This document shows, one piece after another, positions 8,633-17,122 of a stretch of 64,000 bases of DNA. A program made the position numbers and the translations under genes. The DNA comes from Bradyrhizobium campsiandrae (lineage in GTDB: Bacteria; Pseudomonadota; Alphaproteobacteria; Rhizobiales; Xanthobacteraceae). Location of the stretch: positions 1 to 64,000 of the forward strand of contig NZ_JAANIH010000012.1 in NCBI RefSeq assembly GCF_014529705.1, in the 5' to 3' direction. The notes below the pieces were generated by a model. That model was not told the DNA's origin. It saw only the letters and a list, made by a program, of their open reading frames with translations, and searched no databases. How positions within the stretch are numbered: the stretch's first letter is position 1; each line of letters begins with the position of its first letter.

Positions 8633-9082
8633 CTATTTCTGTTGAATGCGATTCAGATAATCGATGACAGCGAGGATGCGCGTTCGCACGACAATTTCCG
8701 GATTTTGCTCCGGTCCGGCCTTTTGCCAATAATAGGGATCGACGGAGTGCGGCAAATTGACGATGGGGTTGAAGCGTTCCCCCCATATCGGCATTTCACG
8801 CGTGCCGTGAGCGACAACGGGCTTCGAACCATAGATGGTTTCATAGACGGCATTCGTTGGAAAAACGCCGTTGTTGGTCTTGGCCAGGATCGTCAAATCG
8901 GCAGGCGGCACCTTGAGCTGCTCGCTGACGGGCCCTTTGCCCTTTCCATCCGCGCCATGACAGCTTGCGCACGAGGACAGGAATTCCGACTTGCCGATAT
9001 CGATGTTTTCGGCCTGAGCCGCGCCGGCAAACCCGGCGACAAGTCCGGCAATCATCAATCCCTTCAGGCACGAGATCATCAT
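8633..9082 (-). CDS. Periplasmic c-type cytochrome
   Basis: A 149-residue monohaem cytochrome c. A Sec signal peptide of about 24 residues ends in A-Q-A. The haem-binding motif C38-A-S-C41-H42 follows closely, and a Met-Pro (M-P-I-W) near residue 97 is the probable sixth haem ligand. After cleavage it is a small soluble electron carrier in the periplasm. It stands alone: the gene ends 290 bases from the hydantoinase gene on the other strand, and no oxidase or dehydrogenase lies beside it, so its redox partner is unknown. Confidence 0.87.
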   Translation of the reverse strand: MMISCLKGLMIAGLVAGFAGAAQAENIDIGKSEFLSSCASCHGADGKGKGPVSEQLKVPPADLTILAKTNNGVFPTNAVYETIYGSKPVVAHGTREMPIWGERFNPIVNLPHSVDPYYWQKAGPEQNPEIVVRTRILAVIDYLNRIQQK

Positions 9083-9197
9083 GGCTGCGCCCCGTTTTCG
9101 GCTGAGCCTTGTTAGCAGCCCCGGTCGGGTTCGGTTTGACGCAGGTCAACGACCTCTGGGGCGTAGGATCTGCCCTGGCGTTCGCTGATGCCCACGA

Positions 9198-9236
9198 CGT
9201 CATCCCTCGAGGCTCCCGGCGCACCTCAGGATGACG
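9198..9236. repeat. Palindromic intergenic repeat, family A, short copy
   Basis: Outer arms CGTCATCC and GGATGACG enclose a short inner stem containing CGAGG and CCTCA. The same outer and inner arms recur at 9723, 9814 and 15506. This copy is the shortest and lacks the loop insert seen in the others. Confidence 0.75.
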
Positions 9237-9322
9237 GCAGCGTGCTTGTGGTCAATATGATGAAACAACCTTGAGTACGCCGCCGAATCCGCCTTCAAGA
9301 CCGGCGCCACGACTTCTCATCC

Positions 9323-9395
9323 CGTCATCCTGAGGCGCGAGCCCGGCGGCGCGGCTGCGCTGCCGGGCGAGCCTCGAAGGATGAACGGCCGAGAT
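9323..9395. repeat. Palindromic intergenic repeat, family A
   Basis: It starts with CGTCATCC and ends with a 27-base block (9369-9395: GAGCCTCGAAGG, then ATGAACGGCCGAGAT) that is identical at 9781-9807 and, on the other strand, at 15501-15527. The centre is a GC-rich hairpin. It lies 17 bases beyond the stop of the GIY-YIG gene, in the same orientation as the copy at that gene's 5' end. Confidence 0.8.
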
Positions 9396-9411
9396 CCCGC
9401 CGGACGCACGC

Positions 9412-9720
9412 TTACTTCTTCAACTTAGGCGCTCCCGCGCGCCTGCGCGCGAGCAGGCTCACCGATTTCCAATCCGAACGAATGAGCGCCTCCTTCTTGG
9501 CACGGCTCCATCCCTTGAGCTGTCGCTCGGCCGTAATGCCGTCGGTGATCCGCTCGAAATACTCCGACCACACGAGCACGACCGGGCGTCTCGAATAGGT
9601 GTATCCCGGATAAGCGCCGGCATTGTGCTGATCGACCCGCTTGGATGTATCCTCGCCGGTGGCGCTTCCAATGTAGAAGGAGCCATCGGCACAGCGCAGC
9701 ATATAGACATAGATGCCCAC
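9412..9720 (-). CDS. GIY-YIG nuclease family protein (small, UvrC-domain-like)
   Basis: A protein of about 102 residues that is essentially one GIY-YIG domain. It shows G-I-Y-V-Y-M-L-R-C-A-D-G-S-F-Y-I-G-S at the start, the conserved Arg in K-R-V-D-Q-H-N-A-G, and E-R-Q-L-K-G-W-S-R-A-K-K-E-A-L-I near the end. It belongs to the small stand-alone group (COG2827 type), whose role is unknown. The domain begins right at the GTG at 9720-9718. A longer in-frame reading to 9759 would be encoded by an intergenic repeat and is unlikely to be native. That repeat supplies the GAAGGA ribosome-binding site seven bases before the GTG. Repeat copies flank the gene on both sides. Confidence 0.82.
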   Translation of the reverse strand: MGIYVYMLRCADGSFYIGSATGEDTSKRVDQHNAGAYPGYTYSRRPVVLVWSEYFERITDGITAERQLKGWSRAKKEALIRSDWKSVSLLARRRAGAPKLKK

Positions 9721-9722
9721 GA

Positions 9723-9807
9723 CGTCATCCTTCGAGGCTCCCCGCACGGTGCTTTGCACCGCGCGGCTGCGCTGACGGGCGAGCCTCGAAGGATGAACGG
9801 CCGAGAT
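9723..9807. repeat. Palindromic intergenic repeat, family A, abutting the GIY-YIG start
   Basis: It runs from CGTCATCC to GGCCGAGAT. On the minus strand the arm CGAAGGATGACG provides the purine-rich ribosome-binding site for the GIY-YIG gene. It has the same orientation as 9323-9395 and shares its 27-base terminal block exactly. Confidence 0.8.
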
Positions 9808-9813
9808 GCTGCC

Positions 9814-9880
9814 GGGCCGTCGCCCCTCGAGGCTCCCGGCGCGATGCTTTGCATCGCGCCATTCGCACCTCGGGATGACG
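9814..9880. repeat. Palindromic intergenic repeat, family A, variant
   Basis: A further copy that follows the previous one after six bases. Its centre is the hairpin GGCGCGATGC-TTT-GCATCGCGCC, bounded by CGAGG and CACCTCGGGATGACGG. It ends 24 bases before the stop of the peptide-binding-protein gene, so on the minus strand it sits in that gene's 3' region. Confidence 0.75.
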
Positions 9881-9904
9881 GTGACGTTCCGTGTCCGTCC
9901 GAAG

Positions 9905-11404
9905 CTACTCCCAGGACCAGGCCGAGAGGTCGTTCTCGAATTGCGGGACTTCCTTCCAGACGCCTTTCAGCTTCTTGCTGACGACCGTGGGCCATTGCGG
10001 CTGGAACAGGAAGCCGGCCACCGCGTCGGTTGCCAGCATCTTCTGGGCGTCGCCGAGCAGCTTGGCCCGGCCGGCCTCGTCCGGCGTCGACACGATCTGC
10101 TTGTAGAGCGCGTTGAAGGCCTCGCTGTTGTAGCCGAGATAGAAATCCGGCTCGGTCAGCTTGACGAGATCGAACGGCTCGACATGGGAGACGATGGTGA
10201 GGTCGTAATTGTGCGGCCCGTTCGGCGCGAAGGCCTGCGACAGCCACTGCGCCCACTCGACGTTCTCGATCTTGGCGGTGATGCCGACCTTGGCGAGCTG
10301 CGCTGCGACGATCTCGCCGCCCTGCCGTGCGTAAGGCGGCGGCGGCAGCTTCAGGCTGAGTTCGAGCGGCGTGGTGACGCCGGCCTCCGTCAGCAGCTTC
10401 TTCGCCTTCTCGGGATCGTAAGGGTTGATGGCGGTGGTGTCGACATAGCCGAGCGATCCCGGCGTGTAGAAGCTGCCGATCGGCGTGCCGAAACCTTCGA
10501 CGGAGCCGTCGATCAGGGCCTTGCGGTCGATCGCGGCGAGGATCGCGCGGCGCACTCTGACGTCATCGAGCGGCTTCTTCTTTTCGTTGATGGCCAGAAT
10601 GGTCTTGGCCTTCGAGCCTCCGATCAGCACGGTAAAGCGGGGATCGGCCTTGAACTGGGCGACGACGCGGGTCGCGATGCGCGGAAATGCGTCGACGTCG
10701 CCCGAGAGCAGCGCCGCCGCCTGGGCCGCAGGATCGGAGATGAAGCGGATCGTCACCTTGGACAGCTTGATCGCAGAGGCGTTGCGATAGTCGGCCCATT
10801 TGTTCAGCGTAATCGAGGAGCCCTTGGCCCAGGCGCCGAGCTGATAGGGGCCGGTGCCGACCGGCTGCGTGACATTGGTCGCGGCGCTCTTCGGCTCGAC
10901 GATCGAGGCGCTTGCCTGCCCCAACAGGAACGGCAGGTTCGGCTCGGAATTCTTCAGCGTGATGGCGACCGTGTCCGCGTCGGGCGCCTCGACCTTCTCG
11001 AACGCCTGGAACAGGCTCTTGTCCTTGTTGGTGCTGTTCGCGGCCGCGTTGCGCTCGAACGAGAACTTCACCGCGGCGGCATCGAACGCCTCGCCGTTCT
11101 GGAATTTGACGCCCTTGCGCAGCTTGAAGGTATAGGTCTTCAGGTCAGGCGACGCCGTCCAGCTCTCGGCCAAGAGCGGCGAGACCGAGCCATCCTCGTT
11201 GATCTTGGTCAGGGTCTCATAGATGTTGTAGAGCGTCACCTCGGCGATCGCCGCGGCCGCGGCGTTGGTGGGATCGAGCCCCGGCGGCTCCAGCGTCATG
11301 CCCATGACGACGCTGTCCTTCTTTCCCTGCGCCAGCACCGGCAGCGGCGCCGCCGCCAATGCAGCGGCAAAAGCGACGATCGATAGCTTCTTCAACATGC
11401 CCAA
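9905..11404 (-). CDS. Peptide/nickel-type ABC transporter substrate-binding protein (SBP family 5)
   Basis: A 499-residue exported binding protein. A Sec signal peptide (K-K-L-S-I-V-A-F then an alanine-rich core, cleavage after L-A near residue 25) is followed by the family-5 pattern: M-T-L-E-P-P-G-L-D-P-T, then L-Y-N-I-Y-E-T-L, and the central L-R-K-G-V-K-F-Q-N-G-E-A-F-D-A block. Proteins of this family bind di- and oligopeptides, opines or other amides in the periplasm. It is the last gene of the amidase-permease-permease-ATPase-ATPase series on this strand, 48 bases after the second ATPase gene. Length is normal. Confidence 0.92.
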   Translation of the reverse strand: MGMLKKLSIVAFAAALAAAPLPVLAQGKKDSVVMGMTLEPPGLDPTNAAAAAIAEVTLYNIYETLTKINEDGSVSPLLAESWTASPDLKTYTFKLRKGVKFQNGEAFDAAAVKFSFERNAAANSTNKDKSLFQAFEKVEAPDADTVAITLKNSEPNLPFLLGQASASIVEPKSAATNVTQPVGTGPYQLGAWAKGSSITLNKWADYRNASAIKLSKVTIRFISDPAAQAAALLSGDVDAFPRIATRVVAQFKADPRFTVLIGGSKAKTILAINEKKKPLDDVRVRRAILAAIDRKALIDGSVEGFGTPIGSFYTPGSLGYVDTTAINPYDPEKAKKLLTEAGVTTPLELSLKLPPPPYARQGGEIVAAQLAKVGITAKIENVEWAQWLSQAFAPNGPHNYDLTIVSHVEPFDLVKLTEPDFYLGYNSEAFNALYKQIVSTPDEAGRAKLLGDAQKMLATDAVAGFLFQPQWPTVVSKKLKGVWKEVPQFENDLSAWSWE

Positions 11405-11452
11405 CTCCCGGCCTTCTCTGTTCTTCAGCCTACGCCAATCTCGCGGCGGACA

Positions 11453-12457
11453 CTAACCTTCCAGGGCCGCCTGCGGCAATGCCATCACCGCCTCCGCCTT
11501 GTGGCAGGCGGCGAGATGCCCCTCACCCACCCTGCCTAGCAAGGGCGGGACCTCGCGGCAATGCTGGTCGGCGAGCGGACAGCGCGCGACATAGGGGCAC
11601 CCGCTGGCGGCCGCCGATTGCGAGGCGATCGCCTGGGCTCCGCGCCGGCGCCGGCTACCGCCGGCGCGCGCCCGCGGCACCGCATCCAGCAGCGCCCGCG
11701 TATAGGGATGGGCGCAGCGCTCGAACAAATCCTCCGGCCGCCCCTGTTCGACGACCCGGCCGAGATACATCACCGCGACCTCGTCGCAGAGATAATCGAC
11801 GACGGCGAGGTCGTGGCTGATCAGGATGTAGCTGAGGCCGAACTGCTCCTGGAGGTCCTGCATCAAATTGAGCACCTGGGCCTGTACGGAGACGTCGAGC
11901 GCGGAGACCGGCTCGTCCGCGACGATCAGTTTCGGCTGGGTGATCAGCGCACGCGCGATCGCGATGCGCTGGCGCTGCCCGCCGGAAAACTCGTGCGGAT
12001 ATTTGTCCATGTCCGCTTCGCGCAAGCCGACCTGCTTCAGCACGGCGGCGACGCGGGCGCGGAATGTGGTGCGGTCGGCATCGTCAAGCACGGTGAGCGG
12101 CTCGGCGACGATGCGGGCAATGGTCTGGCGCGGGTCGAGCGATCCGTAAGGGTCCTGGAACACCATCTGGAAATCGCGCCGGGCGCGGCGCAATTCGTCC
12201 GGAGAGATGCGGTTGAGATCGCGGCCGAGCAGCGTGACCTCGCCCGCCGTCGGCCGCTCCAGCGCCATCACCACCCGCGCAAAGGTGGACTTGCCCGAGC
12301 CGGATTCGCCGACGATGCCGAGGCTCTTGCCGGCCTCGACCTGCACGCTGACGCCGTTCAGCGCCCGCACCTGGCCGGGCGGACGGAACAGGCTTTCGCG
12401 CGGCAGCGTATAACGCTGCTCGAGATTCCTGACGTCGAGAAGAGGTGCTGCGCTCAT
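11453..12457 (-). CDS. Oligopeptide-type ABC transporter ATP-binding protein (DppF/OppF-like)
   Basis: A 334-residue ATPase with Walker A (G-E-S-G-S-G-K-S-T), signature F-S-G-G-Q-R-Q-R, Walker B (L-I-V-A-D-E-P) and the C-terminal oligopeptide-transporter extension with a cysteine-bearing pattern (C-P-Y-V-A-R-C-P-L-A-D-Q-H-C). In Opp/Dpp ATPases that extension carries an Fe-S-like cysteine cluster. The ATG at 12457 overlaps the stop of the partner ATPase gene. Readings extending further upstream lie inside that gene. It pairs with the next gene to form the ATPase heterodimer. Confidence 0.92.
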   Translation of the reverse strand: MSAAPLLDVRNLEQRYTLPRESLFRPPGQVRALNGVSVQVEAGKSLGIVGESGSGKSTFARVVMALERPTAGEVTLLGRDLNRISPDELRRARRDFQMVFQDPYGSLDPRQTIARIVAEPLTVLDDADRTTFRARVAAVLKQVGLREADMDKYPHEFSGGQRQRIAIARALITQPKLIVADEPVSALDVSVQAQVLNLMQDLQEQFGLSYILISHDLAVVDYLCDEVAVMYLGRVVEQGRPEDLFERCAHPYTRALLDAVPRARAGGSRRRRGAQAIASQSAAASGCPYVARCPLADQHCREVPPLLGRVGEGHLAACHKAEAVMALPQAALEG

Positions 12458-13473
12458 GCGGGTAGCGCTCCGACATTCGCAGCCATGGAGACATCGGTCC
12501 TGATGCAGCGCACGACATGGCCGGGACCAACGTCGACCATCGGCGGAAGCGCGGTGCGGCACTCGTCGATCACCAGCGGACACCGATCGGCGAACGTACA
12601 ACCCATCGGCAGATCGGCGAGCTCCGGCACGGTGCCGGAGATCGTCTTGAGACGCGTTCCCTTGCGCGCGCCGAGCTTCGGCCGGGCGCGAAACAGGCCT
12701 TGCGTATAGGGATGGCCCATGCGGCGGAAGACCTCGTCGGTCGGCCCGCTCTCGACGACGGTGCCGCCATACATCACCATCATGCGCTGCACGTTCTCGG
12801 CGATGACGCCGAGATCGTGCGAGATCAGGATCATCGACATGCCGCGCTCCTCGACGAGGTCTGCGATGAGATCGAGGATCTGGCCCTGAATGGTGACGTC
12901 GAGCGCGGTGGTCGGCTCGTCCGCGATCAACAGGTCCGGCTCGCAGGCGAGCGCCATGGCGATGGTGACGCGCTGGCGCTGGCCGCCGGAGAACTGATGC
13001 GGATAGGCGTCGACGCGCCTGGCCGGATCGGGCAGCCCGACACGGTCGAGCAAGGCGATCGCCTCTCTCCGCGCCTGCGCGGCGGAATATTTCTTGTGAC
13101 GCCGCAGCGGCTCGGCGACCTGATGGCCGATCGTGTGCATCGGGTTCAGCGCCGTCATCGGCTCCTGAAAGATCATGCTGATGCGGTTGCCGCGCAGCTT
13201 ACAATAATCCGCGTCCGGGAGCCGCGCGAGCTGGCGCCCATCGAGCCTGACGCTGCCGGTGACGATTGCGCTGTCGGGCAACAGGCCCATCAGCGACAGC
13301 GCCGTCACCGATTTGCCGCAGCCGGACTCGCCGACGAGCCCGAGCGTCTCGCCGCGCTTCAGCGCAAAGCTGACGTCGCGCACGGCCTGCGCCGGGCCGC
13401 GGCTGGTGTTGAGACGGACGCCGAGATTGTCGACCTCGATCAGCGGCATGGTGGCGGGATCAGCCATCGTCAT
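12454..13473 (-). CDS. Oligopeptide-type ABC transporter ATP-binding protein (DppD/OppD-like)
   Basis: A 339-residue ATPase with Walker A ([10 protein letters not shown]), signature [10 protein letters not shown], Walker B (L-L-I-A-D-E-P) and the C-terminal cysteine extension ([14 protein letters not shown]) of the peptide-transporter subfamily. The ATG at 13473 overlaps the stop of the permease gene before it (ATGA), which decides the start; a second ATG lies two codons downstream. Four-base overlaps on both sides show tight translational coupling in this transporter operon. Confidence 0.92.
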   Translation of the reverse strand: MTMADPATMPLIEVDNLGVRLNTSRGPAQAVRDVSFALKRGETLGLVGESGCGKSVTALSLMGLLPDSAIVTGSVRLDGRQLARLPDADYCKLRGNRISMIFQEPMTALNPMHTIGHQVAEPLRRHKKYSAAQARREAIALLDRVGLPDPARRVDAYPHQFSGGQRQRVTIAMALACEPDLLIADEPTTALDVTIQGQILDLIADLVEERGMSMILISHDLGVIAENVQRMMVMYGGTVVESGPTDEVFRRMGHPYTQGLFRARPKLGARKGTRLKTISGTVPELADLPMGCTFADRCPLVIDECRTALPPMVDVGPGHVVRCIRTDVSMAANVGALPA

Positions 13474-14363
13474 CGCTCCCGCGCCAGTCGGGGATCGAGC
13501 AGATCGCGCAGGCCGTCGCCGAGCAGATTGAGGCCAAGCACGGCGATCGCGATCGCCGCGCCCGGATAGACCGCGAGCGTCGGCGACTGGAACAGCAGGG
13601 TCTGCGCATCGTTCAGCATGCGGCCCCAAGACGGCTGCGGCGGCTGGGTGCCGAGGCCCAGATAGGACAGCGCGGCTTCGGCGAGGATCGCGAGCGCGAA
13701 CTGGATGGTCGCCTGCACGATCAGGATCGACAGGATGTTCGGCAGGACGTGCTCGACGGTGATGCGGAAGGCGCCCTTCCCCGAGGCGCGCGCCGCCAGC
13801 ACGAATTCGCGCGCCCAGATCGCGTTGGCCGAGCCACGCGTCAGCCGGGTCAAGGTCGGGATCTGGAAAATGCCGATCGCGATGATTGAGGTCACCATGC
13901 CGGGCCCCGCGACCGCGGCGAGCATGATGGCCGAGAGCACGGCGGGAAAGGCGAAGGTGAAGTCGGAGAAGCGCATGATGATCTCTTCGGTCCAACCCCG
14001 CTTGGCCGAGGCGATCAGGCCGAGGCAGACGCCGAAGGAAAGACCGATGCTGACAGCGATGATACCGACCAGGATGGTCGAGCGCGCACCCGCGAGCAGC
14101 AGCGAGACGATATCGCGGCCGAAGGAATCGGTGCCGAGCCAGTGCGCCGCCGACGGCGGCTGAAGTTTCGAGGCGATATCGATCTCGGCGGGCGGCCACG
14201 GCGTCCACACCAGCGAGAGCAGCGCCGAGGCGACCACCAGCAGGCTGAGCGCGCCGCCCAGCACGAAGCTGCGATGGCGCAGCGCACGGCCCCAGAACGT
14301 GCGGGCGGGCAGGAATCGCGTTGCGACCGGCGCGTCGTCAGGCGTGGAAAGCTGCGCGCTCAC
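13470..14363 (-). CDS. Peptide-type ABC transporter permease (DppC-like)
   Basis: A 297-residue permease of the DppC/OppC class. It has a cytoplasmic N-terminus with an OppC-type first membrane segment, the motif G-T-D-S-F-G-R-D-I-V-S after the first periplasmic loop, and an ATPase-contact loop around A-A-R-A-S-G-K-G-A-F-R-I. It forms the heterodimeric channel with the DppB-like protein encoded immediately upstream. ATGA overlaps link it to both neighbours. Confidence 0.92.
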   Translation of the reverse strand: MSAQLSTPDDAPVATRFLPARTFWGRALRHRSFVLGGALSLLVVASALLSLVWTPWPPAEIDIASKLQPPSAAHWLGTDSFGRDIVSLLLAGARSTILVGIIAVSIGLSFGVCLGLIASAKRGWTEEIIMRFSDFTFAFPAVLSAIMLAAVAGPGMVTSIIAIGIFQIPTLTRLTRGSANAIWAREFVLAARASGKGAFRITVEHVLPNILSILIVQATIQFALAILAEAALSYLGLGTQPPQPSWGRMLNDAQTLLFQSPTLAVYPGAAIAIAVLGLNLLGDGLRDLLDPRLARER

Positions 14364-15310
14364 AGGTCATGCACCTTGATGCGGGGATCGATGAAGGCGT
14401 AGAGCACGTCGACCACGAAATTGACGATGACGACCATGGCGGCCAGCAGCATCACGCAATTGCGCACCACGATCAGGTCGCGGTTGGCGATCGACTGGAA
14501 GATCAGGCGGCCGAGGCCGGGCAGATAGAACACGTTCTCGATCACGATGGTGCCGGCCAGCAGATTGGCGAATTGCAGGCCCATCACCGTCATGACGGGG
14601 ATCATGGCATTGCGCAGCACGTGGCTCCACAGCACTTCTCGCCTGCCGAGCCCCTTTGCGCGCGCGGTGCGGACGAAATCCTCGCGCAGAACCTCGAGCA
14701 CGGCCGACCGCGTCACACGGGCGAGGATCGCCGCCTGCACCACCGCAAGCGAGATCGACGGCAGCAGCAGTGATTTGATGCCTGGCCAGATCCCGTCATC
14801 CCAACCGGCGAAGCCGCCCGCGGACAGCCATTGCAGCCGCACGGCGAACAGCAGAACCAGGAGAATGGCGAACCAGAAATTCGGCAGCGCGATGCCAATT
14901 TGCGTCAGCGACATCACGCCGACATCGCCGAGCTTGTTGTGGTTGGCCGCGGTGTAGATGCCGGCCGAGAGCGCCAGCACCACGGTGATCAGCATCGACA
15001 TGATCGCCAGCGGAATGGTCAGCACCAGCCGCTCCGCGATCAGGCTCGCGACCGGCGTGCCGTAGACATAGGAATTGCCGAGGTCGCCGACGAGGAGCCC
15101 CTTGATCCATTGCAGATAGCGGACCGCCAGCGGCTGGTCCAGCCCGAGCTTGACGGTGAGCGCACGGACCGCGTCGGCCGAGGCATCGGCGCCCATCAGC
15201 ATCTGCGCCGCATTGCCCGGCAGCGCATCCAGCACCAGGAAAATGATCACGGACGCGCCGACCAGCGTCGCCAGCAATGTCAGGACACGTCGGAGGACAA
15301 ATACGCTCAT
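14360..15310 (-). CDS. Peptide-type ABC transporter permease (DppB-like)
   Basis: A 316-residue permease of the DppB/OppB class. The N-terminus, R-R-V-L-T-L-L-A-T-L-V-G-A-S-V-I-I-F, is the family hallmark. The ATPase-contact loop reads R-T-A-R-A-K-G-L-G near residue 220. It is the first transporter gene of the operon on this strand. The amidase gene lies further upstream, across an intergenic palindromic repeat that may separate or attenuate transcription. Confidence 0.92.
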   Translation of the reverse strand: MSVFVLRRVLTLLATLVGASVIIFLVLDALPGNAAQMLMGADASADAVRALTVKLGLDQPLAVRYLQWIKGLLVGDLGNSYVYGTPVASLIAERLVLTIPLAIMSMLITVVLALSAGIYTAANHNKLGDVGVMSLTQIGIALPNFWFAILLVLLFAVRLQWLSAGGFAGWDDGIWPGIKSLLLPSISLAVVQAAILARVTRSAVLEVLREDFVRTARAKGLGRREVLWSHVLRNAMIPVMTVMGLQFANLLAGTIVIENVFYLPGLGRLIFQSIANRDLIVVRNCVMLLAAMVVIVNFVVDVLYAFIDPRIKVHDL

Positions 15311-15401
15311 GCGCGATCGGTTTCAGGGCTCATCGGCGGCACGAACACCATGTCCGGACGTCCGATGCAAGCCCTTTGCGAGCGCAGCGCCCCTCCATAA
15401 C

Positions 15402-15572
15402 CGTCACCCCGCGCAACGGCAAAGCCGTTGTCGCTGGAGGTGCGCGCCCTTCGGCGCGGCGCGCCGCAGGGCAAGCCTCGAAGGGCGACGGCCCGGCTGC
15501 ATCTCGGCCGTTCATCCTTCGAGGCTCCCCATGGGACGCGTTGCGTCCCATGCCTCGCACCTCAGGATGACG
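15402..15572. repeat. Composite of two family A palindromic repeats between the DppB and amidase genes
   Basis: Bases 15402-15508 form one divergent copy with a large GC-rich central hairpin. Bases 15506-15572 form a second copy, opposite in orientation to 9723-9807, whose centre is ATGGGACGCG-TT-GCGTCCCAT. The block at 15501-15527 is the exact complement of 9781-9807. The element fills most of the 278-base gap and contains no gene. Confidence 0.78.
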
Positions 15573-15588
15573 GGACTGCAAGCTGTCA

Positions 15589-17010
15589 TCAGTCCGGTCG
15601 ACGGGCCAAGAGATCAGCCGAAGCCTCAAACAGCGCGCTGACGCGCAGCAATTCCGCATCGGCCCGGAAGCGGCCGACGAGCTGGAGCCCGATCGGCAGC
15701 CCGTCGCGGGCAAAGCCGCAGGGCAGACTGATCGCGGGATGGCCGGTCATGTTGAACGGCATGGTCCAGGGAAACCAGTGCGGGCGGACGCTGTCAAAGC
15801 GCTGGCCGTCGATGTCGATGGTGCCGAACAGGTCCTGGTCGATCGGCAGGGCGGTGCGGGTGATGGTCGGCATCGCCAGCAAGTGCCCGCGCGCAAGCAG
15901 GGATTGCACGCGACGAAACAACGTCGTGCGCGCGAACATCGCCTCCTGATAGTCAACGCCGCTGACATTGCTCGCGAGTGCGATCTGCTTGATGAAGGCC
16001 TCACTGAGGACCTCGCGATGCTCGGCCACCAGCTTCGAAAAACGCGAGCGCCAGACGGTGTGATTGATGGCGCGCCAGATCGGCTCGACGTCGTAGCCCT
16101 CGCCGGAGAACTCCTCGAGCTCGGCGCCGAGGCTTGCGAGCCGGTCGAGGCTCGCCTTGAAGGCCGTGGCGACGTCTGCTGACACCGGGCGTCCCGGCGG
16201 CGAGGCGCAGAACAGGATCTTTTGGCCGCGCAGATCGCCCCGCGGCACGGCGGTGCCGATGAAGTCGGGCACTGGCATGCCGATCGACCAGGGATCACTG
16301 GCATCCTCGCCTGCCATCGCCTGCATCATCAAGGCGGTGTCGGCGACGGTGCGCGTGGTCGGCGTGACATAGGTCTGATTGCCGAATGCATCGAGCGCCT
16401 GGCTGTGTGCGATCACGCCGTTGCTCTGCTTCAGGCCAACGACACCGTTGCAGGCGGCGGGAATTCGCGTCGAGCCGCCGCCGTCGGTCGCGATCGCCAG
16501 CGGCGCGATGCCGCTCGCCACCGCCACGGCCGCGCCGCCGCTGGAGCCGCCGGAGGAACGCCGCGCGTCCCAAGCGTTGCAGGTGCGGCCGAACAGCGGG
16601 GAATCGGTCAGGCACTTGCTGCCGAATTCCGGCGTCGTGGTCTTGCCGATCAGGATCGCGCCTTCGCTGCGCAGCTTTGCGACTGCAACGGCATCCTCGG
16701 TGGGGACGTTGTCCTTGTAGGGAACGGCGCCGAAGGTGGTCTTGACGCCGGCGGTGTTGACGATGTCCTTGACCGTGACAGGCAGGCCATGCAGCAGGCC
16801 AAGCGGCTCGCCCGACATCACCTTGCGCTCGGCCTCGCGGGCCGCTGCCATCGCCTCATCGCCGCAGATCGTGATGAAGCAATTCAGCCTTGGCTGCAGC
16901 GCCTCGGCGCGCTCGAGCACGGCGCTGGTGAGCTCGACCGGCGAGACCGTCTTGTCAGCAATGCGTTCGCGCAGTTCGGTCGCGGAGAGGAAACAGAGGT
17001 CGTTGCTCAT
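15589..17010 (-). CDS. Amidase (amidase signature family)
   Basis: A 473-residue amidase-signature hydrolase. The catalytic Lys lies in L-P-V-T-V-K-D-I, and the glycine/serine-rich signature G-G-S-S-G-G-A-A-V-A is followed by the cis-Ser and nucleophile region T-D-G-G-G-S-T-R-I-P-A. Enzymes of this family hydrolyse linear amides, and some members are GatA subunits. No GatB or GatC genes are nearby and the sequence lacks GatA features, so a catabolic amidase is more likely. Its place just upstream of a peptide-type importer suggests that it acts on an imported amide. The substrate is unknown. Confidence 0.88.
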   Translation of the reverse strand: MSNDLCFLSATELRERIADKTVSPVELTSAVLERAEALQPRLNCFITICGDEAMAAAREAERKVMSGEPLGLLHGLPVTVKDIVNTAGVKTTFGAVPYKDNVPTEDAVAVAKLRSEGAILIGKTTTPEFGSKCLTDSPLFGRTCNAWDARRSSGGSSGGAAVAVASGIAPLAIATDGGGSTRIPAACNGVVGLKQSNGVIAHSQALDAFGNQTYVTPTTRTVADTALMMQAMAGEDASDPWSIGMPVPDFIGTAVPRGDLRGQKILFCASPPGRPVSADVATAFKASLDRLASLGAELEEFSGEGYDVEPIWRAINHTVWRSRFSKLVAEHREVLSEAFIKQIALASNVSGVDYQEAMFARTTLFRRVQSLLARGHLLAMPTITRTALPIDQDLFGTIDIDGQRFDSVRPHWFPWTMPFNMTGHPAISLPCGFARDGLPIGLQLVGRFRADAELLRVSALFEASADLLARRPD

Positions 17011-17122
17011 ACTGATAGGCTCGCGTCAGGACGCGCAGACCTTGCCAGCAGGCAGCCGACCTGTCCATTTCAGCTGGCGCATGGCCACCGCCCGCCGTGA
17101 ACATCGCGCCGCGCCAGCCGGA

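Larger units (their letters stand above)
9083..9411. other. Intergenic stretch between the cytochrome c and GIY-YIG genes, holding two palindromic repeats
   Basis: No gene is supported in these 329 bases. The stretch contains the cytochrome promoter side and two members of the intergenic repeat family listed separately (9198-9236 and 9323-9395). Just before the first, bases 9187-9205 are identical to the junction at 9713-9731 where the GIY-YIG gene starts. This suggests a remnant copy of that junction. Confidence 0.6.

Noticed and set aside
9721..9759. Longer N-terminus for the GIY-YIG protein
   Set aside because: These codons are encoded by an intergenic repeat; the conserved domain begins at the GTG at 9720.
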